Source: Acinetobacter modestus
Lineage (GTDB): Bacteria; Pseudomonadota; Gammaproteobacteria; Pseudomonadales; Moraxellaceae
Assembly: GCF_014636095.1 (NCBI RefSeq)
Contig: NZ_BMDV01000005.1
Location: 1 to 64,000 of the forward strand
Length of the DNA: 64,000 nucleotides
Reading direction: 5' to 3'
A model generated the notes under the pieces. The model was not told where the DNA came from. It worked only from the letters and a program-made list of their open reading frames with translations, and ran no database searches. A program made the translations under genes and the position numbers. This document shows, piece after piece, positions 49,013 through 58,245 of this stretch (positions are counted from its first letter, which is position 1; every line of letters begins with the position of its first letter).

Positions 49013-49339
49013 ATGAGTTCAGTGCAGTTTGATCATGTTACGGTCATTAAAAAGTCAAATGTATATTTTGGTGGGGCATGTATCAGCCATACTGTACAAT
49101 TTGAAGATGGTACTAAAAAGACATTAGGTGTGATTTTACCTACTGAACAGGCATTAACTTTTGAAACACATGTGCCAGAACGTATGGAAATCATTTCTGG
49201 TGAATGTCGTGTAAAAATTGCAGATAGTACAGAAAGTGAGTTATTCCGCGCAGGTCAGTCTTTTTATGTCCCAGGAAATAGTGTTTTCCACATCGAGACT
49301 GATGAAGTGCTTGATTATGTATGTCATTTAGAAGGTTAA
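49013..49339 (+). CDS. ppnP: Pyrimidine/purine nucleoside phosphorylase
   Basis: This is a 108-aa single-domain cupin of the DUF1255/YaiE family. The segment EISG-like [11 protein letters not shown] and the end [20 protein letters not shown] match E. coli PpnP, which cleaves a broad range of nucleosides with phosphate. The start is ATG with GGAGAG upstream. It is monocistronic, with a 14-bp-stem terminator 37 bp after the stop. Confidence 0.92.
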   Translation: MSSVQFDHVTVIKKSNVYFGGACISHTVQFEDGTKKTLGVILPTEQALTFETHVPERMEIISGECRVKIADSTESELFRAGQSFYVPGNSVFHIETDEVLDYVCHLEG

Positions 49340-49376
49340 CCTATTCCGTTCTAAATCGAGTACACTATCGCTAAAG

Positions 49377-49412
49377 AAAATCCTGTAAAGCTACTTTGCA
49401 GGATTTTTATTT
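49377..49412 (+). terminator. ppnP intrinsic terminator
   Basis: A 14-bp stem (AAAATCCTGTAAAG with CTTTGCAGGATTTT, one T-G) has a CTA loop and continuing T-run. Just downstream, 49414-49441 (AAATCTCCCTTTAAAG then CGGGA) resembles part of the rpoB-rpoC palindromic element. Confidence 0.85.
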
Positions 49413-49459
49413 TTTCAAAATCTCCCTTTAAAGATCGGGAATACTGCAAGAGGTCGTTC

Positions 49460-50209
49460 ATGGCAAAACCTGAATATTATTATGGCGTTCATTCGGTTGA
49501 GTCATTATTGGAGTTAGAGCCTGAACGCGTTTTGACTTTATTTACCTTAAAAGGTCGTGATGATCAGCGATTACAAAAGATTTTGCAACTCGCAGAACCT
49601 TTTGGTATTAGCGTCCAAAAGGCGAGTCGGGATAGCTTGGAAAAGCTTGCAGGCTTACCTTTTCATCAAGGTGTAGTTGCTGCAGTTCGACCACATCCGA
49701 CCTTAAATGAAAAAGATTTAGACGAATTGATGCAGCAGTCACCAGATGCTTTGTTATTGGCATTAGATCAAGTAACTGATCCGCATAATCTTGGTGCATG
49801 TATTCGTACTGCAGCTGCGATGGGTGTTCAGGCGGTAATTGTGCCACGTGACCGTTCAGCTAGTTTAACTCCTACGGCACGTAAAGTTGCAGCAGGTGGG
49901 GCGGAAAAAGTTAAGTTTATTCAGGTGACTAACTTAGCTCGAACCTTAGCTCATTTAAAAGAGACCACACATATGCGTGTTATTGGCACAATGCTAGATG
50001 AAAAAGCATTGCCAATTCAGCAATGTGACTTTAAGGGTGCAGTTGTCATTGTCATGGGGGCGGAAGACACAGGTTTAAGACCGATTACTCAGTCACAATG
50101 TGATCATACGGTTTATATTCCAATGTCTGGTGATTTGCAAAGTCTAAATGTGAGTGTCGCAACTGGTATGGCACTTTATGAAGCATGTCGCCAGCGTAGT
50201 GTTGTATAA
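49460..50209 (+). CDS. rlmB: 23S rRNA (guanosine-2'-O-)-methyltransferase RlmB
   Basis: This 249-aa SpoU (SPOUT) methyltransferase modifies G2251 of 23S rRNA. An N-terminal L30e-like RNA-binding part (YYYGVHSVESLLELEPERVL) precedes the trefoil-knot domain: LALDQVTDPHNLGACIRTA, VMGAEDTGLRP, and IPMSGDLQSLNVSVATGMAL. The start is ATG with AAGAGG upstream. The EamA gene follows 30 bp later, possibly co-transcribed. Confidence 0.96.
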   Translation: MAKPEYYYGVHSVESLLELEPERVLTLFTLKGRDDQRLQKILQLAEPFGISVQKASRDSLEKLAGLPFHQGVVAAVRPHPTLNEKDLDELMQQSPDALLLALDQVTDPHNLGACIRTAAAMGVQAVIVPRDRSASLTPTARKVAAGGAEKVKFIQVTNLARTLAHLKETTHMRVIGTMLDEKALPIQQCDFKGAVVIVMGAEDTGLRPITQSQCDHTVYIPMSGDLQSLNVSVATGMALYEACRQRSVV

Positions 50210-50239
50210 TTCAAGCAAGTATTGCCAATGTAATCTTAA

Positions 50240-51151
50240 ATGACTGCTCGTACACAAGGTTATCTATTTGTTTTAATTACAATGTGTATTTGGGGGGGAT
50301 TCACCATTTTCTCCCGTTTAAATTTACATTGGCATGTGAGTGCATGGGATTTGGTGGCAATGCGTTTTGCGATAGCCTTTCTTATTTTAATGCCTGTGCT
50401 CATTTATAAAAAAGATTTAGCTTTCTTATGGCATCCACGTCCAGTCATTTTAGCCTTAACAGGTGGTTTAGCCTACTGTCTGACCGTTTATACTGCTTTT
50501 TTGCAAGCACCAGCAGCCCACGCTGCAATTTTCTTAAATGGCTGTATTCCTTTATGTACGGCAGTTGCTGCTTATTTATTGTTTAGACAACCTTTTGATA
50601 AACATACTTGGTTAAGTCTGAGCATCATGTTAAGTGCGCTTGTATTGATGAGCTATCTGATGCTGCATGATCAAGCGGTCGCTTTTGGCTTAGGCGATTT
50701 ACTTTTTTTTATCAGTGCTGTTTGGTGGGGAATTTTTACAGTATTGCTTAAACAATGGAAATTATCGGCTTGGCATTCCATGGCAAGCGTGGCAATTTGG
50801 TCAGCGATTATTTATTTACCTGTCTATATTTTATTTGTTCCAAAACATTTTCAAGAAGCAGAACCCATTCATTTAGTCATTCAAGGTTTATTTCATGGTG
50901 TATTGGTCGTAATTATTGCGACCTTGACCTATGTTGCTGCGATTGAGCGTTTAGGTGCATTTAAAACGGGGAGTATTGTTACTTTAGCACCTTTTATTGC
51001 AGCTGTGATTGCTGTTCCACTGCTTGATGAGCCTTTAAATGCAGCGATTGCTTGTGGTTTAGTAGGAATGGGTATTGGTGCATTACAGCCGTGGCGCTGG
51101 TTTAAAAAAGACACGCTGAGTGAACAACTCGCGCAACAGAAGCAGGATTAA
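50240..51151 (+). CDS. EamA/DMT family transporter
   Basis: This 303-aa inner-membrane transporter has ten hydrophobic segments in two EamA repeats (about 5-135 and 148-282), typical of drug/metabolite exporters. Typical family features are the first-helix motif MCIWGGFTIFSRL and RFAIAFLILM. The substrate is not deducible. The start is ATG. It overlaps the converging coaE stop by a few bases, so the two genes share a 3' end with no room for a terminator. Confidence 0.88.
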   Translation: MTARTQGYLFVLITMCIWGGFTIFSRLNLHWHVSAWDLVAMRFAIAFLILMPVLIYKKDLAFLWHPRPVILALTGGLAYCLTVYTAFLQAPAAHAAIFLNGCIPLCTAVAAYLLFRQPFDKHTWLSLSIMLSALVLMSYLMLHDQAVAFGLGDLLFFISAVWWGIFTVLLKQWKLSAWHSMASVAIWSAIIYLPVYILFVPKHFQEAEPIHLVIQGLFHGVLVVIIATLTYVAAIERLGAFKTGSIVTLAPFIAAVIAVPLLDEPLNAAIACGLVGMGIGALQPWRWFKKDTLSEQLAQQKQD

Positions 51152-51753
51152 AATGCCTGCTCAGCGCTTTGTAGATATTTTAGATGTAATGGTTTTAGTT
51201 GTTGGTGAAGGTGCTCAAGTAAACCATCATTCATAACAATATCATTTGCGAGTAATTGCTTTTGAGTGCGAGGCATTTGAACCGAGATAATTTTTCGGAT
51301 TTGTTCTTCATTTTGTCCATCTCTTTGACTTGCACGTTGTAGTTGTGTTTGTTCATTCGCGTCGATGAGTAGGGTATGATGCACAAGTTCATGTTGATTG
51401 GTTTCAAAGAGAAGAGGCGAAACTAAAATAACATAAGGGCTTTCTGCTTGTTGTAATTGTTGAATAATGGATTGGCGTATAGCAGGGTGAGTAATCTTTT
51501 CGAGAGTTTCTCGCGCTTCTGGAAACTGGAATATGTGATCACGAAGTGCATGTCGATTCAGATTTCCATCTTCTAATAATACCCAGTCTCCAAAAGAAAG
51601 TTGAATTTCTTTCAAAGTAGGTTGACCTAGATCAACCACTTCACGAGCTACAATATCTGCATCGACTACAACAATTCCTTGGGATTCAAACCATTGTGTC
51701 GCGGCGGATTTGCCACTACCAATGCCACCAGTAATGCCCAAGATAAAACTCAT
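51148..51753 (-). CDS. coaE: Dephospho-CoA kinase
   Basis: This is the final enzyme of coenzyme A synthesis, 201 aa. The P-loop GITGGIGSGKS (6-16) opens the protein, followed by DADIVAREVV (nucleotide and substrate binding) and the HHTLLIDANEQTQLQRASQRDG lid region. ATG 51753 lies one base after the pilD stop and has AGGTGG upstream, so it is translationally coupled to pilD. The pilBCD-coaE order is common in pseudomonads and relatives. Confidence 0.96.
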   Translation of the reverse strand: MSFILGITGGIGSGKSAATQWFESQGIVVVDADIVAREVVDLGQPTLKEIQLSFGDWVLLEDGNLNRHALRDHIFQFPEARETLEKITHPAIRQSIIQQLQQAESPYVILVSPLLFETNQHELVHHTLLIDANEQTQLQRASQRDGQNEEQIRKIISVQMPRTQKQLLANDIVMNDGLLEHLHQQLKPLHLKYLQSAEQAF

Positions 51754-51754
51754 A

Positions 51755-52615
51755 TTATCCACCTAGATATATTTTCATAATTTGATTTCCCCATAAAAAT
51801 GCAATCCAGCCAGCAATTGCAATATAGGGACCAAATGCAAAAGGTTGGTTTTCACCACGCATTTTTATCAAAATAATTCCAATAATTGCACCAACAACTG
51901 AAGAGAGTAGCACAATTAGGGGTAGCATCATTGGCCCCATCCAAGCACCTAAAGCTGCAAGCAGTTTAAAATCACCATAGCCCATACCTTCCTTGCCTGT
52001 GACGAGTTTAAAGATATAGTAAACAATCCATAAACATAGAAAGCCAATCAAATAGCCCCAAATCGCTGAGCCTGCAGAAGTATAAATAGTGAAACTATTG
52101 ATTCCTAAGCCTAGTGCGGCAAGTGGTAGGGTAAAGCGATCAGGTAACAGCTGTGTATCGAAATCAATAAACGTTAACGTGATCAAGACCCAAGTGAGTA
52201 TTAAACCAAATAACATTTGTACTGTCGCACCAAATACAGCAACTACGATTAATGAGCAAATCATTGTTAATAGTTCAATAAGTGGATAGCGAATACTAAT
52301 TGGATTTTGGCAAGCACCACATTTGCCACGAAGTATTAACCAACTAATTACAGGAATATTTTGATACCAGTGAATAGCAGATTTACATTTTGGACATGTC
52401 GATGGTGGGGTACTTAAGGTTAATTTCGTTTCGTCTATTATAGGTTGTTCTGGGTGTAACAACATTTGGCATTCATGATGCCATTCTTGTTCCATCATCT
52501 TTGGTGTTCTATAGATGACGACATTTAAAAAACTACCAATACATAAACTTAAAAGTCCAACTGCGACGTATAATGCAGTTGGATTTTGGATAAAATAAGA
52601 AATGATTTCTTGCAT
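51755..52615 (-). CDS. pilD: Type IV prepilin peptidase/methyltransferase
   Basis: This 286-aa inner-membrane aspartic protease removes prepilin leader peptides and N-methylates the new N-terminus. The tetracysteine site CPKC and CGAC lies in the cytoplasmic loop. The catalytic aspartates are in DFDTQLLPD and GYGDFKL, and there are about eight hydrophobic segments. The ATG overlaps the pilC stop by one base, so it is tightly coupled with pilB-pilC. Confidence 0.97.
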   Translation of the reverse strand: MQEIISYFIQNPTALYVAVGLLSLCIGSFLNVVIYRTPKMMEQEWHHECQMLLHPEQPIIDETKLTLSTPPSTCPKCKSAIHWYQNIPVISWLILRGKCGACQNPISIRYPLIELLTMICSLIVVAVFGATVQMLFGLILTWVLITLTFIDFDTQLLPDRFTLPLAALGLGINSFTIYTSAGSAIWGYLIGFLCLWIVYYIFKLVTGKEGMGYGDFKLLAALGAWMGPMMLPLIVLLSSVVGAIIGIILIKMRGENQPFAFGPYIAIAGWIAFLWGNQIMKIYLGG

Positions 52616-53841
52616 TAGACGACAGAACCCATTTGGAAAATTGGGAGATACATCGCAATTACTAGACCACCAACAAGTACACCTAAAATTGCCATAATTA
52701 AAGGTTCCATCATTGAAGTAAGACCATCGACTGCATTATCGACTTCATTTTCAAAATGAGTTGCTACTTTATCTAACATGCTATCTAGAGCACCAGATTC
52801 TTCACCGATTGCAACCATTTGAATCGCCATAGCTGGAAAGCGATTGGAAACTCGCATTGCAAATTGTAGTTGTTGTCCTGTTGCCACATCTTCACGAATT
52901 TTCATTACAGCATTTTCATAAATAACATTATTTGTTGCACCTGCTGTAGATTCTAGAGCATCAATTAAAGGTACACCTGCCGCAAAAGTAGTTGCAAGTG
53001 TTCGACTATAACGTGCAATAATTGCTTTATAGACTAGGTCACCAAATATTGGAAGCTTAAGAGCTAGATGATCCAAACCATCTCGAAATTTTTTGCTACG
53101 CTTTTTTGCTTCTAGGAAGCAAGTAATAATTGCCCCAATTATAATAATTAGGATAAACCAATATTTTTGCATCCAATTCGACATATTTACAACCATCTTT
53201 GTGAAGGCTGGTAAATCAGCTCCAAAGGATGAAAAGACACTTTCGAATACAGGAACAACTTTAACCATTAGAATAATAGTTACAATTACTGCAACACAGA
53301 TAACAGTGATTGGATATTTCATAGCTTTTTTAATTTTTTGTTTCAGTAATTCGCTTTTTTCTTTATAAATCGCAACACGATCTAACATGGTTTCAAGCGC
53401 ACCTGATTGTTCACCAGATTCAACTAATGAGCAAAAAAGATTGTCAAAATAAAGTGGATACTTCCGTAAAGCACCTGCAAAAGTATTGCCACCTTCTACT
53501 TCACCTTTGATACCAAGTACAACCTCACGCATTGCTGGATTTTCTAAACCCTCTGCAACAATCTCAAAACCTTGGACGAGAGGTACCCCTGCTTTCATCA
53601 TGGTTGCTAATTGACGAGTAAAGACCGTAATATCTAAGGTAGTTACTTTCTTCTTCATCAAACCCTCAAGAATATTCTTACGTTTTTCTCGAATGGTTTT
53701 AATGGTGACGCCTTGTTTGCGTAATGTGACCTTTGCTAAGGCCATATTGCGTGCTGGTAATTCCCCTTTAATTTTGGCGCCTTTTCGATCTACCCCTTCA
53801 TAAGCAAAAGTAGGCATCATTTGCGCTTTTTTCGCTGCCAT
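52615..53841 (-). CDS. pilC: Type IV pilus inner-membrane platform protein PilC
   Basis: This 408-aa polytopic protein on which pilins assemble has two T2SF-F domains, with three transmembrane helices at about 185-210, 235-255 and 380-400. The FTRQLATMMKAGVPLVQGFE and CSLVESGEQSGALE segments, repeated in the second half as YSRTLATTFAAGVPLIDALE and MVAIGEESGALD, show the internal duplication. The start is ATG with AAGGAT upstream, 24 bp after pilB. Confidence 0.97.
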   Translation of the reverse strand: MAAKKAQMMPTFAYEGVDRKGAKIKGELPARNMALAKVTLRKQGVTIKTIREKRKNILEGLMKKKVTTLDITVFTRQLATMMKAGVPLVQGFEIVAEGLENPAMREVVLGIKGEVEGGNTFAGALRKYPLYFDNLFCSLVESGEQSGALETMLDRVAIYKEKSELLKQKIKKAMKYPITVICVAVIVTIILMVKVVPVFESVFSSFGADLPAFTKMVVNMSNWMQKYWFILIIIIGAIITCFLEAKKRSKKFRDGLDHLALKLPIFGDLVYKAIIARYSRTLATTFAAGVPLIDALESTAGATNNVIYENAVMKIREDVATGQQLQFAMRVSNRFPAMAIQMVAIGEESGALDSMLDKVATHFENEVDNAVDGLTSMMEPLIMAILGVLVGGLVIAMYLPIFQMGSVV

Positions 53842-53865
53842 GATTCTTAATCCTTTTTATTAATT

Positions 53866-55581
53866 TTATTCACTTGTTACTCGGTTAATTTCTTGCAAAG
53901 AAGTAATACCTTGCATCACTTTTTTTAGGCCTGAACGACGCAGATTGTCAAAGCCGGCTTGTTCTGATGCTGCTGCAATTTGCAGTGCGTTACCATCTTC
54001 CATGATGATTTGAGAAATTGCAGGGGTGACTTTCATAACCTCATAGATACCTACACGTCCTTTGTACCCTTCTCGACATTCAGCACAGCCAATCGGTTGA
54101 AATATTTGTAAATCAGGGTTTGATAAATCCTGTTCTGTAAATCCTAACTCTAAAAGACTTTGTTTAGGTACATCTACGGGGGCTTTACATTGTGAGCATA
54201 AACGTCGTGCTAAACGTTGTGCGATAACAAGATTAACTGATGTTGCGATATTAAACGAAGGTACACCCATGTTGCGTAATCGAGTTAAAGTTTCTGGCGC
54301 ACTGTTGGTATGCAGTGTTGACATCACCATATGACCTGTTTGCGCTGCTTTAATTGCGATTTCGGCTGTTTCCAAATCACGAATCTCACCGACCATAATT
54401 ACATCAGGGTCTTGACGTAAGAAAGCCTTTAATGCAGCTGAGAAAGTCAATCCTGTCTTTGGATTCACGTTGACCTGATTAATGCCTTCCAAGTTAATTT
54501 CCACAGGGTCTTCTGCTGTTGAAATATTGGTATCTTCAGTGTTTAGAATATTTAGACCAGTATATAGCGATACGGTTTTACCAGAACCTGTTGGACCTGT
54601 GATCAGTAGCATTCCTTGAGGCTTTTCAAGTGCTTCCATGAATAATGCTTTCTGATCATCTTCATAGCCTAATGCTTCAATTCCGAGCATAGCACTTGAT
54701 GGATCCAAAATACGTAGTACTAATTTTTCCCCAAATAAAGTAGGTAAAGAGTTAACACGGAAATCAATTGCTTTGGTTTTTGATAACTTGAGCTTAATAC
54801 GGCCATCTTGAGGCATTCGTTTTTCTGAAATATCCATTTGGGACATAACTTTCAAGCGAGAGGCAAGCCGATTTGCCATTTGTAATGGTGGGGTAGCAAT
54901 TTGGCGTAGAACGCCATCTACACGATAACGCACACGGTACATTTTTTCATAGGGCTCAAAATGTAAATCTGATGCGCCCATGCGAATGGCATCGATTAAA
55001 AGTTTATTAATATATTTAACAATTGGAGACTCATCGCCTTGCGGTGACGCATCATCATCTTCTTGAGGAGAGTCTTGATTAACATCAATATCTAAGTCGA
55101 AGTCTTCACTGTCACCAAAATCGAAATTACCTGAATCACCGAAATGTTGTTCGATTAACTTTTCAAGTTTCGTATGCTCAACAATAATGGGTTCAATATT
55201 AAGTTTGGTATTAAAGCGAATTGCATCTAATGCATCAATATTGGTTGGATTGCTCGTAGCAACATACAAAATTTGTCCACGTTGTATTAACGGAACAACA
55301 CGATGTTTTTGTATGAGTTTATTGTCGGTTAATTCTCGAGGTAATAATCCAACATCGTAAACCGCCAAATCAAAAAGTGGTTCGCCAAATTCTACAGAGA
55401 TGCTTTCCGCAATGGTAAGTGGAGAAAGACGATGTTGTTCGATTAAATGAGCAACAATATCTTGTTTGGCTTTCTTGGCTGCATCAATTGCATTCTGCAT
55501 ATTTGCAGCAGTCATATGACCATCTTCAACTAAACGTCGAATGAACCCCGAAAACTTTGGAGACGTATGTAATCCTGACAT
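53866..55581 (-). CDS. pilB: Type IV pilus assembly ATPase PilB
   Basis: This 571-aa hexameric extension motor starts with an MshEN domain (about 40-150, an N-terminal domain that binds c-di-GMP in relatives). The secretion ATPase follows, with Walker A GPTGSGKT (329-336), the aspartate box, and Walker B/His box (DPDVIMVGEIRD, 391-402; TGHMVMSTLHTN). The tetracysteine zinc site is Cys462/465 and Cys499/502. An acidic linker lies at about 150-185. It is the first gene of pilBCD-coaE. Confidence 0.97.
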   Translation of the reverse strand: MSGLHTSPKFSGFIRRLVEDGHMTAANMQNAIDAAKKAKQDIVAHLIEQHRLSPLTIAESISVEFGEPLFDLAVYDVGLLPRELTDNKLIQKHRVVPLIQRGQILYVATSNPTNIDALDAIRFNTKLNIEPIIVEHTKLEKLIEQHFGDSGNFDFGDSEDFDLDIDVNQDSPQEDDDASPQGDESPIVKYINKLLIDAIRMGASDLHFEPYEKMYRVRYRVDGVLRQIATPPLQMANRLASRLKVMSQMDISEKRMPQDGRIKLKLSKTKAIDFRVNSLPTLFGEKLVLRILDPSSAMLGIEALGYEDDQKALFMEALEKPQGMLLITGPTGSGKTVSLYTGLNILNTEDTNISTAEDPVEINLEGINQVNVNPKTGLTFSAALKAFLRQDPDVIMVGEIRDLETAEIAIKAAQTGHMVMSTLHTNSAPETLTRLRNMGVPSFNIATSVNLVIAQRLARRLCSQCKAPVDVPKQSLLELGFTEQDLSNPDLQIFQPIGCAECREGYKGRVGIYEVMKVTPAISQIIMEDGNALQIAAASEQAGFDNLRRSGLKKVMQGITSLQEINRVTSE

Positions 55582-55925
55582 CTGTCCGCCTTACTCACAA
55601 TATGGTTATAATAGCTATTCTCAAAATTATACTTTTGTTACGTAAAAATACTACTACAGAAAGTGTTGTTTTTTACTAGGTTCATATTGAAAAACTTGAA
55701 CTGATCGATTTTTTTACAAATTAATTTCATATTCAGAGAGTAGTCTTCGCTAGAAATAAAGCAAACGATTGTAAGAAATCGACATATATATGTAAAAAAA
55801 GCTGATGGTTTTTTAGATCTATTTTCTGTTGGTTGAAACTTAAACTGAAAAGAAAAACTGAATTTTATAAAAATACGTGTAAAATATGCAGCATTTTTTA
55901 TAAATTAGTCGTAGGTGGGCGAAGT
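55582..55925. other. Divergent region between pilB and tpiA
   Basis: These 344 bp hold no credible gene; no pilA is present, unlike in Pseudomonas. An extended -10 sequence TGTAAAAT (55878-55885) lies about 40 bp before the tpiA ATG with no matching -35. The first part is AT-rich, without a long palindrome. Confidence 0.4.
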
Positions 55926-56717
55926 ATGTCGAATTCGGCGATTACCCCTTGGGTTATTGGCAATTGGAAAATGAATCCAATGCATGCGAATGCTTTCCAA
56001 TTAATAGAAGAATTTAAGCAGTTACTACAACAGGACAATATTTCTCCTGAGCAATGTCATATTGGTGTAGCGCCAATAACGATTGCGTTGACTAGTGTTC
56101 ATGCTCAGTTAAAAGATGCAACCAGAGCCGTTTATACTGTGGCTCAGGATCTTTCTCGTGTGGCAGGTACTGGTGCTTATACAGGTGAGGTAAGTGCGGA
56201 ACTATTAAAAGATAGTCAGATTGAATATGTATTGATTGGACACTCTGAGCGCCGTGAATTATTTGGTGACAACGTCAATATTTTAAAAGCAAAACTGCAA
56301 AATGCATTAAATGCAGGTTTGACGGTGATCTATTGCGTTGGCGAAAGCTTAGAGCAGCGTGAGCAAGGCGCTGCGGAACAAGTTGTATTACAACAAATTT
56401 GTGATATTGCATCCGTCGTTAAAGCTGAACAATGGCAAAATATTGTGATAGCGTATGAGCCGATTTGGGCAATTGGAACAGGGAAGACAGCTTCACCTGC
56501 GGATGCTCAAGCAATGCATGCAAAAATACGTGAAGGCTTAAAACAAATTACATCATTCGGTACAAACATGGCTATATTGTATGGCGGTAGTGTCAAAGCC
56601 GAGAATGCTGTTGAGTTGGCTGCATGTCCTGATATTAATGGCGCTTTGGTTGGAGGTGCATCACTCAATGCACAATCTTTTTATCAAATTGCAAAAGCAT
56701 TTGCTCAAAGCAAATAA
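55926..56717 (+). CDS. tpiA: Triosephosphate isomerase
   Basis: This enzyme interconverts dihydroxyacetone phosphate and glyceraldehyde 3-phosphate. The 263-aa TIM barrel has Lys15 (NWKMNP), His106 (GHSERR) and Glu178 ([10 protein letters not shown]), the full catalytic set. ATG 55926 was chosen because AGGTGGGCG lies upstream and it gives the usual N-terminus. An upstream in-frame start at 55833 adds 31 unlikely residues. secG follows 12 bp later, a conserved pair. Confidence 0.97.
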   Translation: MSNSAITPWVIGNWKMNPMHANAFQLIEEFKQLLQQDNISPEQCHIGVAPITIALTSVHAQLKDATRAVYTVAQDLSRVAGTGAYTGEVSAELLKDSQIEYVLIGHSERRELFGDNVNILKAKLQNALNAGLTVIYCVGESLEQREQGAAEQVVLQQICDIASVVKAEQWQNIVIAYEPIWAIGTGKTASPADAQAMHAKIREGLKQITSFGTNMAILYGGSVKAENAVELAACPDINGALVGGASLNAQSFYQIAKAFAQSK

Positions 56718-56729
56718 TAGGAAGTAGAA

Positions 56730-57059
56730 ATGTATAGTTTTATACTCGTTGTACATATCATTTTAGCAGTTATGATTATTGGATTGGTTTTAGTACAACA
56801 AGGTAAGGGTGCTGAAGCAGGAGCGTCGTTTGGTGGCGGTGGTGCTGCTACGGTATTTGGTGCTTCTGGAGCGGGTAACTTTTTAACACGCTTAACCGCG
56901 ATTTTTACAGCCTTGTTTTTTGCTACGAGTTTAACTTTGGCTGTTTTTGCAAAAAAACAAACAGCTGATGCGTATAGCTTAAAATCCGCTCAAACCACGA
57001 CCTCCGCACCAGTAACATCGCCTGAAACTTCATCAAACGCACCTAAAACAACTCAATAA
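56730..57059 (+). CDS. secG: Preprotein translocase subunit SecG
   Basis: This is the small SecYEG subunit, 109 aa, with two transmembrane helices (about 3-22 and 53-72) and the intervening conserved QQGKGAEAGASFGGGGAATV loop. The Thr/Ser/Pro-rich tail is variable in the family. The start is ATG with AGGAAG upstream. It follows tpiA by 12 bp and precedes tRNA-Leu. With secE at the other end of the window, two of three channel subunits are encoded here. Confidence 0.96.
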   Translation: MYSFILVVHIILAVMIIGLVLVQQGKGAEAGASFGGGGAATVFGASGAGNFLTRLTAIFTALFFATSLTLAVFAKKQTADAYSLKSAQTTTSAPVTSPETSSNAPKTTQ

Positions 57060-57116
57060 GTTGAATTAGCGCTTTCCTTTTTATATTTAAAGGAATAGAA
57101 TGCGTCCCACAAAGCT

Positions 57117-57201
57117 GCGGTGGTGGTGGAATTGGTAGACACGCTACCTTGAGGTGGTAGTGCTTTCGGGCGTGGGGGTTCAAGTCCCCCCTTCCGCACC
57201 A
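57117..57201 (+). tRNA. tRNA-Leu (GAG anticodon)
   Basis: This is an 85-nt class II tRNA with a long variable arm and encoded CCA. The anticodon GAG at 57151-57153 lies in a CTACC/GGTAG stem, and the D-arm (GAATTGGTAGAC) and T-arm (GGGGG-TTCAAGT-CCCCC) are regular. The acceptor stem GCGGTGG with CTTCCGC contains a U5-U68 mismatch next to a G-U pair. secG-tRNA-Leu-tRNA-Met-rimP is a typical order in gammaproteobacteria. Confidence 0.96.
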
Positions 57202-57245
57202 AGCTTAATAACCAGTAAGTTTGGTGTATGCAGCGATGTTGTTAA

Positions 57246-57322
<77 letters not shown>

Positions 57323-57409
57323 TTTGATTAAGGTGCAACTTAATCAAGCAAATATAGAAAAACTTAAATTGACTTTTTTTTATATTTGTATATAATTTTT
57401 GCACGTTGA

Positions 57410-57486
<77 letters not shown>

Positions 57487-57498
57487 AGTTTCTAAAAG

Positions 57499-57525
57499 AG
57501 GCTCACAATAAGGTGGGCCTTTTTG
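57499..57525 (+). terminator. Terminator after the tRNA cluster
   Basis: AGGCTCAC pairs with GTGGGCCT (one T-G) across AATAAG, followed by TTTT. It lies 12 bp after the second initiator tRNA. Confidence 0.8.
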
Positions 57526-57557
57526 CACAGTGGACTTCGGTTTTCTGTGTAATATAG

Positions 57558-57578
57558 GGGCGATTTACGCCCTTTTTT
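57558..57578 (+). terminator. Second terminator or attenuator before rimP
   Basis: GGGCG-ATTTA-CGCCC is followed by six T. It lies 106 bp before the rimP ATG, so it could be an attenuator of the rimP-nusA-infB operon as well as a back-up terminator for the tRNAs. Confidence 0.75.
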
Positions 57579-57683
57579 ATTGGTTGTTTAGCTATCGTGT
57601 AGTGTTCGACATCAATTGGTCAAATAGTCGTGCTTCACTATACGGTTAAGATTGATTGGCTCGCATGAGAGCGACGAGAGTAA

Positions 57684-58208
57684 ATGAAATTATCAAATAA
57701 ATCTCAAGCATTGCATGATCTAATCGCGCCAGCAGTAGCTGCGTGTGGTGTAGATCTATGGGGGATTGAATTCCTACCACAAGGTAAACGTTCTTTATTA
57801 CGTATTTATATTGATAAAGTAGTTGATGAGAATGTTGAACCTATCTTGAATGAAGATGGCGAAGTTGAACAAGGGCGTGGTATTGGCGTTCAAGATTGTG
57901 TTTTAGTGACACAACAAGTGGGTGCAATGCTTGATGTTCATGACCCAATTTCAGGTGAATATGCTTTAGAAGTCTCTTCACCGGGCTGGGATCGTCCATT
58001 TTTCCAACTCAATCAATTGCCTGCTTATATTGGGCAACAAGTGGCTTTACGATTAATTGCTGCCGTCGAGAATCGTCGTAAGTTTCAAGCAAAATTACTT
58101 TCTGTAGACTTAGAAAATGAAATCATTCAAGTCGAAGTGGAAGGTAAACATGTGCTTGAAATTGATAGTAATAATATTGATAAAGCAAATTTAATCTATC
58201 AAGACTAA
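57684..58208 (+). CDS. rimP: Ribosome maturation factor RimP
   Basis: This 174-aa protein is required for 30S maturation. The N-terminal alpha/beta domain contains [22 protein letters not shown] and the [12 protein letters not shown] block, typical of RimP (YhbC, DUF150). It is longer than E. coli RimP by an insertion near residues 50-65 ([18 protein letters not shown]). It is the first gene of the operon. nusA follows 37 bp later. Confidence 0.95.
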   Translation: MKLSNKSQALHDLIAPAVAACGVDLWGIEFLPQGKRSLLRIYIDKVVDENVEPILNEDGEVEQGRGIGVQDCVLVTQQVGAMLDVHDPISGEYALEVSSPGWDRPFFQLNQLPAYIGQQVALRLIAAVENRRKFQAKLLSVDLENEIIQVEVEGKHVLEIDSNNIDKANLIYQD

Positions 58209-58245
58209 TATTAACTTAATTTTATAAGAAATCGGTAGGTGACTT

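Noticed and set aside
55833-55925. 31-codon N-terminal extension of tpiA
   Set aside because: The extension is Lys/Phe-rich and without family similarity; ATG 55926 has a good ribosome site and gives the normal N-terminus.
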